Shown: positions 1-6,249 of the stretch, piece after piece | How positions within the stretch are numbered: position 1 is the first letter of the stretch | Layout of the letters: every line of letters begins with the position of its first letter | Source: Gemmatimonadota bacterium | GTDB lineage: Bacteria > Gemmatimonadota > Gemmatimonadetes > Longimicrobiales > Gaopeijiaceae | Assembly: GCA_029879725.1 (NCBI GenBank) | Contig: JAOUPR010000026.1 | Span: forward strand, 1-43,447 | DNA length: 43,447 bases | Direction: 5' to 3' | Program-made: the position numbers and the translations under genes | Notes under the pieces: model-generated | What the model was told of the DNA's origin: nothing | Seen by the model: only the letters and a program-made list of their open reading frames with translations | The model's database searches: none

Positions 1-238
1 TCGGCTCTACATCGAAGGGCGTCTGGACTACTCGCAGACCCAGGATGATCAGGGCGGTACTCGCTACTGGACCGACATCGTGGTCAACGAGATGATCATG
101 CTCGGTGCCCCCGGAGGAGGAGGAGGAGGAGGAGGAGGAGGCGGCGGAGCCCAGTCCGGCAGTCGCGGCGGCGGCTACCAGGGCGGCGGGGCGAGCGAGC
201 CGCCCCTCACCGAACCGGACGACGATCTCCCCTTCTGA
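1..238 (+). CDS. ssb: single-stranded DNA-binding protein, C-terminal part (5' end outside window)
   Basis: This is the C-terminal end of a bacterial SSB, which coats single-stranded DNA in replication, repair and recombination and recruits partner proteins through its tail. The visible reading frame begins at base 2. It starts with the last strands of the OB fold (the stretch EGRLDYSQTQ, then RYWTDIVVNE), continues into a glycine-rich linker, and ends in the acidic tip DDDLPF, which is the family's partner-binding tail. The linker begins with twelve consecutive glycines, nine of them encoded by an uninterrupted GGA repeat. A strong hairpin terminator follows the stop by about 10 bases, so this is the last gene of its transcript. 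The N-terminal half of the gene lies upstream of the window. Confidence 0.95.
   Translation, partial: RLYIEGRLDYSQTQDDQGGTRYWTDIVVNEMIMLGAPGGGGGGGGGGGGAQSGSRGGGYQGGGASEPPLTEPDDDLPF
113..148 (+). repeat. GGA trinucleotide repeat inside ssb linker
   Basis: Nine consecutive GGA codons (113-139) are followed by GGC GGC GGA, giving twelve glycines. The unit keeps the reading frame, so slippage would change linker length without breaking the protein. Confidence 0.9.
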
Positions 239-247
239 CGAAACGGA

Positions 248-276
248 GAGGGCCGCCCCGCGGGGCGGCCCTCTTT
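248..276 (+). terminator. rho-independent-type terminator after ssb
   Basis: A perfect inverted repeat, GAGGGCCGCCCCG paired with CGGGGCGGCCCTC, is followed by TTT and lies 9 bases past the ssb stop codon. The stem is almost all G:C. The T run is short, as is common in GC-rich genomes. Confidence 0.85.
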
Positions 277-304
277 CGCTTCCATCCCCTCGTCGGCCGG
301 ATCG

Positions 305-637
305 TCAGGGCTCGGCGGACACCTCGGCTTCGGCCTCCCACAATCCCAGGAAGTACTCCTCGTACACGTCGGGGTGCGCCCGGTAGTCGGCGACCCAGAC
401 CTCGAAGGAAGGGAGCGCGATCTTCTCGGCCAGCCAATCCGTGGCGACACGGACCATGCTACCGTAGGTCACCGGGCCGGACGCCCCGCTCTCCCTACGG
501 GCCCGCTCGGCCAACAGATAGATCTCGTCCGGGCTCAGATAGAGCAGGAGGTCGGCTACCTGGGCCGAACAATAATCCAGGTACTTCCCCCGAAGTACCT
601 CGAGGGACTCCCGGCCATCCGCTGCAGACTCGCTCAC
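305..637 (-). CDS. uncharacterised protein, domain B alone (110 aa)
   Basis: I do not recognise a known family. The protein is about 110 residues, acidic and predicted mostly helical. Residues 15-96 form a domain (here B) also found in the genes at 1330-1929 and 3356-4036. It is marked by Y..YC..Q.A near its start and by LPSFEVWVADY, matching LPPFAVWLEDR and LPPFEIWAADF in the paralogs. I chose the GTG at 637 because GGGGGG lies 6 bases upstream. An in-frame ATG at 700 would place a hairpin terminator (655-692) inside the coding sequence. That terminator ends about 18 bases before the chosen start, so expression may depend on read-through from the upstream regulator gene. No catalytic motif or membrane segment is visible. 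Confidence 0.75.
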   Translation of the reverse strand: MSESAADGRESLEVLRGKYLDYCSAQVADLLLYLSPDEIYLLAERARRESGASGPVTYGSMVRVATDWLAEKIALPSFEVWVADYRAHPDVYEEYFLGLWEAEAEVSAEP

Positions 638-654
638 AGCGATCCCCCCATCGA

Positions 655-692
655 CAAAAAACCCCCGATCCACGGTGCGCGATCCGTGGATT
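655..692 (-). terminator. terminator or attenuator between the RHH gene and the domain-B gene
   Basis: On the minus strand an 8-bp stem (ATCCACGG/CCGTGGAT, loop ATCGCGCA) is followed by CGGGGG and then TTTTTT. It lies downstream of the regulator gene (stop at 745) and immediately upstream of the GTG start at 637, so it could end the regulator transcript or attenuate the next gene. Confidence 0.6.
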
Positions 693-704
693 CGGTGCAC
701 GATC
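673..704. repeat. 12-bp direct repeat pair, 20-bp period
   Basis: CGGTGCGCGATC (673-684) and CGGTGCACGATC (693-704) differ by one base and are spaced about two helical turns apart. They overlap the upstream arm of the hairpin at 655-692. A binding site for the neighbouring ribbon-helix-helix protein is possible, but this is inference. Confidence 0.45.
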
Positions 705-744
705 GCGATGTACCTATGAATCGGAGGGTGCGGAAGCGCAAGAC

Positions 745-951
745 CTACGAGAGGGCGGGCAGCGTCTCCTGCAGGTCGTCCGCGGAATTCTCGGTCTGGG
801 CGCGGAGGTGCCGGTAGATGGATCGACGAGTCAAACCGTACAGCACCACCCGACTCAGAAACTCGGGATCGGTCCGCTGGACCTCCTCCGCCTGGGCGGC
901 GAGTTCACTCGGCAAACGAACCGTGAGCTGTACGGCCTTCGTCTCCCACAT
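745..951 (-). CDS. ribbon-helix-helix DNA-binding protein (68 aa)
   Basis: This small protein has the pattern of an Arc/MetJ/CopG-type ribbon-helix-helix regulator. Residues 6-14 form a beta strand with alternating hydrophobics (AVQLTVRLP), followed by helix one (SELAAQAEEVQ) and helix two (FLSRVVLYGLTRRSIYRHL). Such proteins bind DNA as dimers and often repress their own operon; many are antitoxins, but no toxin-like gene is adjacent. The ATG at 951 has GAGGT 8 bases upstream. Longer starts would run into the AT-rich upstream region. The next gene downstream on this strand encodes domain B alone, across a terminator-like hairpin. The helix-two assignment is by eye. Confidence 0.75.
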   Translation of the reverse strand: MWETKAVQLTVRLPSELAAQAEEVQRTDPEFLSRVVLYGLTRRSIYRHLRAQTENSADDLQETLPALS

Positions 952-1329
952 ATGACAGACCTCGACTGAAGCTTGAAGGGTTGAAAACTCCAGGTTTTCC
1001 CGCAGCACCACACCCAACCCGGTGGACAGCGTCGGAAGCGGTGGGAGGCATCGACGACCTCGATGTTGGAAAGTATCCTAAAGCCACCGATCCGATGGCG
1101 CAACCCTTCCGATGCACGAAGGAACCACAAATTCGGAAACGCGTAAGTAGTTGTGTGGCAACATGTTACGATTATGCCAATTTTCCGTAATCCAAGTGTT
1201 CCTGGCGCACTTCCACCTTGAGGACGAGTGCTCACCCATCCGCGAAAATCCATGTGGGACATGATCTTCTGAGATCGGTTCGTCGCCCGTCACTCGATCG
1301 TGCGAATCAAATTTTTTTCGAAAAATGCA
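952..1329. other. 378-bp intergenic region, AT-richer than its surroundings
   Basis: I find no convincing gene here. The base composition is visibly more AT-rich than in neighbouring genes, notably at 1130-1200 and 1305-1330. At 1300-1330 GTGC and GCAC flank an AT stem (ATTTTT, TTCG, AAAAAT), forming a small hairpin that touches the stop codon of the 1330-1929 gene. The promoter of the regulator at 951 should lie here, but no clear -35/-10 pair stands out. Confidence 0.5.
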
Positions 1330-1929
1330 CTACGGGAGAGCGGAGCGGAGAAAGGCGGATAGAGTGGTGGATTCGAAGGTGTGGAAGCGCTCACGCAACG
1401 CTTCCGGGTCCTCCTCGCGGAACACCACTCCGGTCCGATGGGTGATGGGCCGGCCCACCTCCGTGAAGGAGATGAAGGCGCGCCACGCGCCGTGATCGCG
1501 GAATGATTCCAGGCGCGCGACCCACGACATACCCCCGTGTCGAAAATCCCTGGCGTCCAGCGTCGACGGCGCCGCCGCCGTCGGCGGATCGGGTGCCTCG
1601 TCGCGATCGGCGAGGTGGTCGGCGGGATGACGGTCGCGGTCCTCCAACCACACCGCGAACGGCGGCAACGGCATCAGTCCCTGGCAGAAGGCCACCAGCG
1701 TGGCCATGGGGTCGTCCCGGTAGAGGACGTCGGTTGCGTCGTCCTGCGCGGCCCACTCCCGGGCTGCACGATAGAGGGGGCGGATCGCCTCCCTGGGGAT
1801 GAGGCGGAGCAGTCGCGCCGCCTGCCGATCGCAGTAGCTCCGGTATTCCGACCAGAGGGCCTGGTGAGCTTCCGTGCTCTGTGCGGGATCCAGGGGCGGC
1901 GAGCCCACCACACCACCGGAGGGGCTCAA
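1330..1929 (-). CDS. uncharacterised two-domain protein, order B-A (199 aa)
   Basis: No known family is recognised. Residues 24-105 are domain B (Y..YCDRQAARLL, later LPLPPFAVWLEDR). A proline- and alanine-rich linker follows, then domain A at about 134-199 (W..FISFTEVG, then RTGVVF and FLRSALP at the C-terminus). The gene at 3356-4036 has the same two domains in the reverse order, and the gene at 305-637 has B alone. The likely start is TTG at 1929, which overlaps the TGA stop of the upstream gene in the sequence TTGA, so the two are probably translationally coupled. A later in-frame GTG is an alternative start. No signal peptide, membrane segment or catalytic motif is visible. Confidence 0.75.
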   Translation of the reverse strand: MSPSGGVVGSPPLDPAQSTEAHQALWSEYRSYCDRQAARLLRLIPREAIRPLYRAAREWAAQDDATDVLYRDDPMATLVAFCQGLMPLPPFAVWLEDRDRHPADHLADRDEAPDPPTAAAPSTLDARDFRHGGMSWVARLESFRDHGAWRAFISFTEVGRPITHRTGVVFREEDPEALRERFHTFESTTLSAFLRSALP

Positions 1930-2813
1930 TGAACCACCCGCTGTTCCGAAGGTGACATCACGAGGCGGACGGACTGAACCTTCGGCGCCGGAATGTAGAT
2001 GGTGCCGAGCGTCTCACGAGCACCGAAGGTTTCGAGGAGTGATTCCACCGACCGGAACCGGTCCGGTTCGAACCGAGCCATGAGGTTCCCGAGTCCTTTG
2101 CGCATCCACCCCAGGATCTCCCTTGCGTTTCCAAGATGATCGGGCATGGAGAATCGCACCTGGTAGCTGAGGCTCCCCCCCGAGTGCTGGGGCACCTGCC
2201 TACGCAACTCACCGTGCGGGAAGGCCTCGGATACCGCGCGCTCGAGGACCGCATCGGGTTCCATCGACGCCGTGCGGAATACGAGTGCGCAGGCATCGTA
2301 GTCCAGATGCACCCTCGTGAGCCGGCCCGGCCCGAGGACGAAGCGGATGGAGGTGCCCTCGTGGAGATCGAAGTCCCTGCACACGTCCCTGAAGCCGATG
2401 CGGAGGAACGTCGCGCGTGACAGGGGGCCGAACCCCACCCGCTGCAGGATGCCGAGGCCGAGGCGGAAGAGGTACTGCTGCATCCCCGATTGATCACGGC
2501 CCAGCGCCGCAGCGGAGAGAAGTTCCTCCACGTGGACGAGGGTGGGCTCGTAGACCCAGTCGAGCACGACCAACTCCGTGCTCAGGTCCAGGGTCTTCAC
2601 GTTGCCACTTCCGAGATCGACGGCCTCCGCGGAAGAGGCGAAGCGCCCCTGGACGACCAGGGCCAGGCCGATGTCCTCGATCCGCCCCCCGGGGGTATCC
2701 GCCTCGTGCACGTCCCGGTACTGGACCACCGCACGGGTCAGGGGAAGCTCGCAGACACCGGGAACGTCTCCCAATGCCTCCAAACGCGTCTCGGTGAAGC
2801 TCGTGCTGTTCAT
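1926..2813 (-). CDS. uncharacterised protein (295 aa), coupled to the B-A gene
   Basis: I do not recognise this protein. It is a soluble, mixed alpha/beta sequence with no signal peptide or membrane segment. A strand-rich first third (LTRAVVQYRDV, IGLALVVQGRF, LSTELVVLDWVY) is followed by a helical middle and further strands (LTRVHLDYDACALVF, SLSYQVRFSM). The ATG at 2813 is preceded by GGAGG with 6-base spacing, which fixes the start; the open frame upstream lacks a comparable site. Its stop overlaps the TTG start of the next gene, so both are probably made from one message. The 542-bp region upstream carries two candidate small RNAs and then the divergent gene at 3356. Shared neighbourhood with the A/B-domain proteins suggests a common process, but nothing shows which. 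Confidence 0.75.
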   Translation of the reverse strand: MNSTSFTETRLEALGDVPGVCELPLTRAVVQYRDVHEADTPGGRIEDIGLALVVQGRFASSAEAVDLGSGNVKTLDLSTELVVLDWVYEPTLVHVEELLSAAALGRDQSGMQQYLFRLGLGILQRVGFGPLSRATFLRIGFRDVCRDFDLHEGTSIRFVLGPGRLTRVHLDYDACALVFRTASMEPDAVLERAVSEAFPHGELRRQVPQHSGGSLSYQVRFSMPDHLGNAREILGWMRKGLGNLMARFEPDRFRSVESLLETFGARETLGTIYIPAPKVQSVRLVMSPSEQRVVH

Positions 2814-2873
2814 GTCAGCCTCCGGCCGGTTCCAGACGCTCCTCTCGGAGCCGTCGATCTCGACACGGGACGG

Positions 2874-2903
2874 TTGACACCCATCCGGCGGCCCGACTAC
2901 CTT
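2874..2903 (+). promoter_or_regulatory. sigma70-type promoter for candidate small RNA 1
   Basis: A perfect -35 TTGACA (2874-2879) is separated by 18 bases from TACCTT (2898-2903). Transcription would start near 2910 on the plus strand, in a gap with no plus-strand gene before 3356. Confidence 0.5.
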
Positions 2904-2909
2904 GATCCA

Positions 2910-2992
2910 CATCCAAGTGATCGAGGCGGGGTCGCCAACCCGTGCCTTCAGAGAGCGTCTCCGGTGCCAGCCGGGGACGCTCTTCTTCTTTC
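2910..2992 (+). ncRNA. candidate small RNA 1 (about 80 nt), two hairpins
   Basis: Downstream of the promoter at 2874-2903 the sequence can form a first hairpin (GGC.GGGGT, loop CGCCA, ACCC..GCC). It then forms a 13-bp terminator stem (AGAGCGTCTCCGG, loop TGCCAG, CCGGGGACGCTCT, one G:T) followed by TCTTCTTTC. Promoter, compact folded body and terminator within about 120 bases are the hallmarks of an independent small RNA. It matches no riboswitch or RNA family I recognise. It could instead be an early-terminating leader of the gene at 3356. Confidence 0.4.
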
Positions 2993-3104
2993 GGTCCTTC
3001 AGGAGTGTGGTGAATCCGAAGCGTCTCATCGACCTTCGCGACACCACACCGGTCTCAGTCGTGCGGCGAATGGTGCTGCCCGGAGTCGATCCTCCGATTC
3101 CGGG

Positions 3105-3178
3105 GAAAAGAAACCCGGCCGGAGCCGGGTCGCCGCGCCCGCCACGGGGAGGTGCCACCCTCTCCGCGCGAGCCGTTT
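3105..3178 (-). ncRNA. candidate small RNA 2 (about 74 nt) with terminator
   Basis: On the minus strand a possible promoter (3185-3214) is followed by a G-rich body with a small hairpin (GAGG, loop GTGGCA, CCTC). A terminator stem, ACCCGGC TCCG GCCGGGT, follows, and then TTCTTTT (3105-3130). No credible open reading frame explains this terminator, because the nearest minus-strand gene starts 290 bases further on at 2813. The transcript would converge on candidate small RNA 1. Confidence 0.35.
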
Positions 3179-3184
3179 CATCCT

Positions 3185-3214
3185 ACGATAACCATATGTT
3201 TACCACCGTCGCAA
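3185..3214 (-). promoter_or_regulatory. possible promoter for candidate small RNA 2
   Basis: On the minus strand TTGCGA (3209-3214) is separated by 18 bases from TATCGT (3185-3190). Both boxes match four of six consensus positions. The spacing equals that of the promoter at 2874-2903. Confidence 0.3.
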
Positions 3215-3355
3215 GGATGCCGTTCGCCCATCCCGGCGGGTTGCTACCGCAAGCGGCTCCGATCATCTTCACATGATCCCCCGAGGAGCCGATCCGCCCC
3301 CAGCGGGCACCGGTGGCTCCCTCCACCCTACCCGTGCAGAGCTCTCGACCGCTCC

Positions 3356-4036
3356 ATGGATCCGCTTCGCGAACGTCGACGGTCCGTCGCCTTCCTGGAA
3401 CACGAGGGGGAGAGCTGGGCGTGCTTCCTGGTGAGCTTCACCGAACGGGGCGGACGCTGGCACGGATACTTCTCCTTCCGACCCGGGGATGGAGAGGCGG
3501 AAGAGGATGAAGTGCGAACCGCCGACATCTTCATCGAAGGATCCGAAGAGGAGATCCACGCCAAGGCGCGGGGTCTGGGCCGCCCCCTCCTCAATGCGCT
3601 CCTCGCTTCCGCGCTGCACACCAGTGCGCGTGGGGAGGCCGGATCGAACAAACTGAGGAGGCGGTTTCGTGAATTCCTCGCCGAGAACGCCCAGGAACTC
3701 TCCGGCGACTGGGAGGACACACCGGACCGGAGCGAAGCCCAGCAGCTCGATCACCTGCGCACGCTCTATGCGTCGTACCGCCTGGATCAGGTTGCCCACT
3801 TCATCTGTCTGGTGGACCCCGCGGACTTCGAGGTGGCGGTGGATCGGATCCTGGAGGGAGAGGAGGTGGATTTCCGCACACGGGATCGCCTCCAGTACGC
3901 CATGATGGTGGTCGAGCACATCGAAGCGCTCCTCCCTCTCCCTCCATTCGAGATCTGGGCGGCCGACTTCCTGAGGAACCGTGAGGGATACCAACTGTAC
4001 GCCCACACCCTCCACCGGGAGGGGCGGCTTCCCTGA
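3356..4036 (+). CDS. uncharacterised two-domain protein, order A-B (226 aa)
   Basis: No known family is recognised. Domain A (residues 11-88) comes first: VAFLE, W.CFLVSFTERG, RTADIF and ALLASALH, matching the C-terminal domain of the 1330-1929 product. A charged linker follows, then domain B (131-215): Y.SY..DQVAHF, LPLPPFEIWAADF. The gene at 1330-1929 has the domains as B-A, so the pair is a domain-order swap, and the gene at 305-637 has B alone. The ATG at 3356 is the first start that does not extend into low-complexity upstream sequence; its ribosome site is weak. It is transcribed away from the gene at 1926-2813. The protein is acidic and soluble, with no signal peptide. Confidence 0.75.
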   Translation: MDPLRERRRSVAFLEHEGESWACFLVSFTERGGRWHGYFSFRPGDGEAEEDEVRTADIFIEGSEEEIHAKARGLGRPLLNALLASALHTSARGEAGSNKLRRRFREFLAENAQELSGDWEDTPDRSEAQQLDHLRTLYASYRLDQVAHFICLVDPADFEVAVDRILEGEEVDFRTRDRLQYAMMVVEHIEALLPLPPFEIWAADFLRNREGYQLYAHTLHREGRLP

Positions 4037-4057
4037 TCCGATCCCTCCCGGAGCCCA

Positions 4058-4086
4058 TTGCCCGATCCATGGGACAGCTTTAGGTT
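4058..4086 (+). promoter_or_regulatory. likely promoter of rpsU
   Basis: TTGCCC (4058-4063), a 17-base spacer and TAGGTT (4081-4086) lie upstream of rpsU and give a leader of about 35-40 bases. Confidence 0.45.
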
Positions 4087-4130
4087 ATTGATCTTGTTTC
4101 GCGTCAGCACACCGAAGGAGTGTGGTCGTC

Positions 4131-4331
4131 TTGGAAGTTCTCGTTCAGGAAAACGAAAGCCTCGAGCGCGCCCTGCGTCGCTTCAAGCGGAAGGTTCAGC
4201 GGTCCGGACTCTACTCCGAGCTGCGCAAGCGCCGGTACTACGAAAAGCCCAGCGCTCAGCGCAAGCGGAAGCGCGAGGCCGCGATTCGTCGCGAGCGTCG
4301 TCGGCAACGCCGCACCACCGTGCGCCGTTAG
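4131..4331 (+). CDS. rpsU: 30S ribosomal protein S21
   Basis: This is the small basic ribosomal protein S21 of the 30S subunit, involved in translation initiation. The sequence reads [20 protein letters not shown], then a typical YEKPS..RKRKR basic tail, and its length (66-69 aa) fits the family. Start choice is uncertain. A GTG at 4122 gives 69 residues, but AAGGAG (4115-4120) would then sit one base from the start codon. A TTG at 4131 leaves a 10-base spacer and an N-terminus MEVLVQE, only one residue short of the usual MVEV-type start, so I prefer it. A promoter and a terminator enclose the gene, so it is probably transcribed alone. Confidence 0.93.
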   Translation: MEVLVQENESLERALRRFKRKVQRSGLYSELRKRRYYEKPSAQRKRKREAAIRRERRRQRRTTVRR

Positions 4332-4362
4332 CACGCGACACCCGAGTCAGGCGACAACGCCG

Positions 4363-4396
4363 GGAGGCCCCATCCGCAGCCGCGGATGGGGCCTCC
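4363..4396. terminator. strong hairpin terminator between convergent rpsU and hbd
   Basis: A 15-bp perfect stem, GGAGGCCCCATCCGC paired with GCGGATGGGGCCTCC (loop AGCC), is followed by TTCGTTGT on the plus strand. It lies between two convergent genes and probably serves both. Confidence 0.85.
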
Positions 4397-4420
4397 TTCG
4401 TTGTCGATCGTGAGTCGGTC

Positions 4421-5311
4421 TCAGACGGGAAGTGCCACCGGCTTGTCTCCCGACCAGTCGTAGAAGCCCTTCCCGCTCTTCCGACCGAACCGTCCCATGG
4501 TGACGATCCGCTTGAGTAGCGGCGGAGGCGCGTACCTTTCCTCCCTGTACTCTTCGAACATGATCTCGCTGATCCGGTACAGGGTGTCGATCCCGACGAA
4601 GTCACAGAGGACGAAGGGGCCCATGGGGTACCCACATCCGAGCTGCATCCCCGTGTCGATGTCCTCCACGGACGCGACCCCTCGCTCCAACTGCCGGATG
4701 GCGTCCAACATATAGGGCACCAGGAGCAGGTTCACCACGAACCCGGAATTGTCCTTCGCGGCGATGGGCACCTTCCCCAACGCCTTGGCGAAGGCGAACG
4801 CGCGATCGAAGGTCTCTCCGCTGGTGGCGATGGTCCGGACCACCTCCACGAGCTTCATGACCGGGACGGGGTTGAAGAAGTGCAGCCCCACGAATCGATC
4901 GGGACGCTGCGTCGCCGCGGCCATGTCGGTGATGGTCAACGAGCTCGTGTTGGACGCGAAGATGGTGCCCTCCCCGCACAGTCCGTCGAGCTCCGTGAAG
5001 AGCTCGTTCTTGGCTTCGAGGCTCTCCACGATGGCTTCGATCACGATATCGCATCCCGCCAGGCCCGGAACCTCGGTGGTGAAGGACAACCGGCTCCACG
5101 CGGCGTCCCGGTCCTCGGCGGAGAGCTTCTCCTTCTCCACCGCCTTGTCGAGAGACTTGCGGATCCGCTTTTCGCCGGCTTCCAGGGCTCCCGCATCCAC
5201 CTCGCGAACCACTACGTCGAAGCCGCTCTTGGCGGCGATTTCGGCGATGCCACTCCCCATGAGTCCGCACCCCACGACTCCAACCGTCTTGATATCCAAC
5301 TTTGCCTCCAT
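4421..5311 (-). CDS. hbd: 3-hydroxybutyryl-CoA dehydrogenase
   Basis: The enzyme oxidises 3-hydroxybutyryl-CoA (or a related short 3-hydroxyacyl-CoA) to the 3-keto form with NAD(P), in fatty acid degradation or butyrate/PHB-type pathways in the cytoplasm. An N-terminal Rossmann motif GVVGCGLMGSGIA (11-23) binds NAD. The catalytic region ASNTSSL (119-125) and HFFNPVPVMKLVEVV (His144, Asn147) is intact, as is the C-terminal helical domain ending KSGKGFYDW. Length (296 aa) is normal. I chose ATG 5311; a TTG at 5332 is in frame but has no spacer after its only purine run. A thiolase gene lies two genes upstream on the same strand, which supports acyl-CoA metabolism. This looks like the last gene of a long minus-strand run. 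Confidence 0.93.
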   Translation of the reverse strand: MEAKLDIKTVGVVGCGLMGSGIAEIAAKSGFDVVVREVDAGALEAGEKRIRKSLDKAVEKEKLSAEDRDAAWSRLSFTTEVPGLAGCDIVIEAIVESLEAKNELFTELDGLCGEGTIFASNTSSLTITDMAAATQRPDRFVGLHFFNPVPVMKLVEVVRTIATSGETFDRAFAFAKALGKVPIAAKDNSGFVVNLLLVPYMLDAIRQLERGVASVEDIDTGMQLGCGYPMGPFVLCDFVGIDTLYRISEIMFEEYREERYAPPPLLKRIVTMGRFGRKSGKGFYDWSGDKPVALPV

Positions 5312-5382
5312 GTCAGGAACTCTATGATCCAACCTCTTCTCTCATCAGCCGAAAACTCGCGGTAGCCCCGAGCCTCCCCCGA

Positions 5383-6225
5383 CTACCTGGGCGGGATGAC
5401 GTCTCTGGCCACCCCATGGAACTGCCGCTTCACCCACTGCCTCCACGACGGCGGCGGCGGATCCAACGAGGCACCGGTCTCCAGGGAATCGAGGACGCCC
5501 TCCAACTCCGCGCGCACCTCTTCCAGCTTCTTCCTGTGACGGCTCCCGACCCACGCGGTCACACCGGAAAGAATCCCCACTCCGGTCAGGATCCCCACCG
5601 TCACCGCGACTTCCACGGGAGCCACCGAGAACACGCTCGCCGCGGCACCGATCCCGATACCCAACCCCCCCGATCCACCACCCATGGCCGCCCCGGCGAT
5701 GTTCTCGCTTCTGGTGCCCGGATCGACCCGGAGAGTCACCAGGGTCTTCCCCTCCTCCAGCTGATCGAGGAACACTTCCACGGACCGTGCCGAAGCGATG
5801 TAGTGCTTCCTCGACGACAGACTCGCGGCGCGGGCCACCTTGGAGATCCAATCCACGGCCGGCCGGTAGTGGAGGGACTCGGGCCTGTGGCGCACCTTCT
5901 GGAGGAGTTGGCTTTCCACCAGGAAGCGATCCAGTACGCCTCCCAGCTCCTCGGGCGTCCCGCCCACGACCCTCGACGCGGTCAGGACCGCCGGACCGAA
6001 CACCCGATCGACGATCCCGCCGGACTCCACCTGCGACCGGACTTCCACCAACGCGCGGCGCACATGGTCGTGGGAGAGCCCGACCTCCTGGGCGATGCGG
6101 AACAGCTCCGCCTCGGAGAGTGGCCGGTCGCCCCCATCGGGCTCCGACACCGCCAACTCCGCGGCCCGCCGGATGACGGCGTCGAATTCGCTCCGGGTGA
6201 GACTCCGGCCGGACTCTCTGGACAT
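5383..6225 (-). CDS. uncharacterised protein with N-terminal helical domain and two membrane segments (280 aa)
   Basis: No function is recognised. The N-terminal 60 residues (SEFDAVIRRAAELA, then LSEAELFRIAQEVGLSHDHV) look like a small helical domain of the kind found ahead of membrane segments in many environmental bacterial proteins; the second half resembles a helix-turn-helix. A soluble middle domain follows. Two hydrophobic, glycine-rich segments come next (about 180-200 and 205-225), and then a charged coiled-coil-like stretch HRKKLEEVRAELEGVLDSLE. I use ATG 6225; a TTG immediately before it is also possible. It sits between the thiolase (24 bases upstream) and hbd (71 bases downstream) on the same strand, so it is probably cotranscribed, but its link to acyl-CoA metabolism is unclear. 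Confidence 0.8.
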   Translation of the reverse strand: MSRESGRSLTRSEFDAVIRRAAELAVSEPDGGDRPLSEAELFRIAQEVGLSHDHVRRALVEVRSQVESGGIVDRVFGPAVLTASRVVGGTPEELGGVLDRFLVESQLLQKVRHRPESLHYRPAVDWISKVARAASLSSRKHYIASARSVEVFLDQLEEGKTLVTLRVDPGTRSENIAGAAMGGGSGGLGIGIGAAASVFSVAPVEVAVTVGILTGVGILSGVTAWVGSRHRKKLEEVRAELEGVLDSLETGASLDPPPPSWRQWVKRQFHGVARDVIPPR

Positions 6226-6249
6226 CAACGGGTCACGTCAGCGGCGAAG

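Noticed and set aside
745..951. Toxin-antitoxin pair
   Set aside because: The RHH protein is antitoxin-like, but neither neighbour resembles a known toxin fold, and a terminator separates it from the next gene.
2060..2080. tRNA-like GGTTCGAACC sequence
   Set aside because: It is inside the 295-aa gene and no acceptor or anticodon stems can be built around it.
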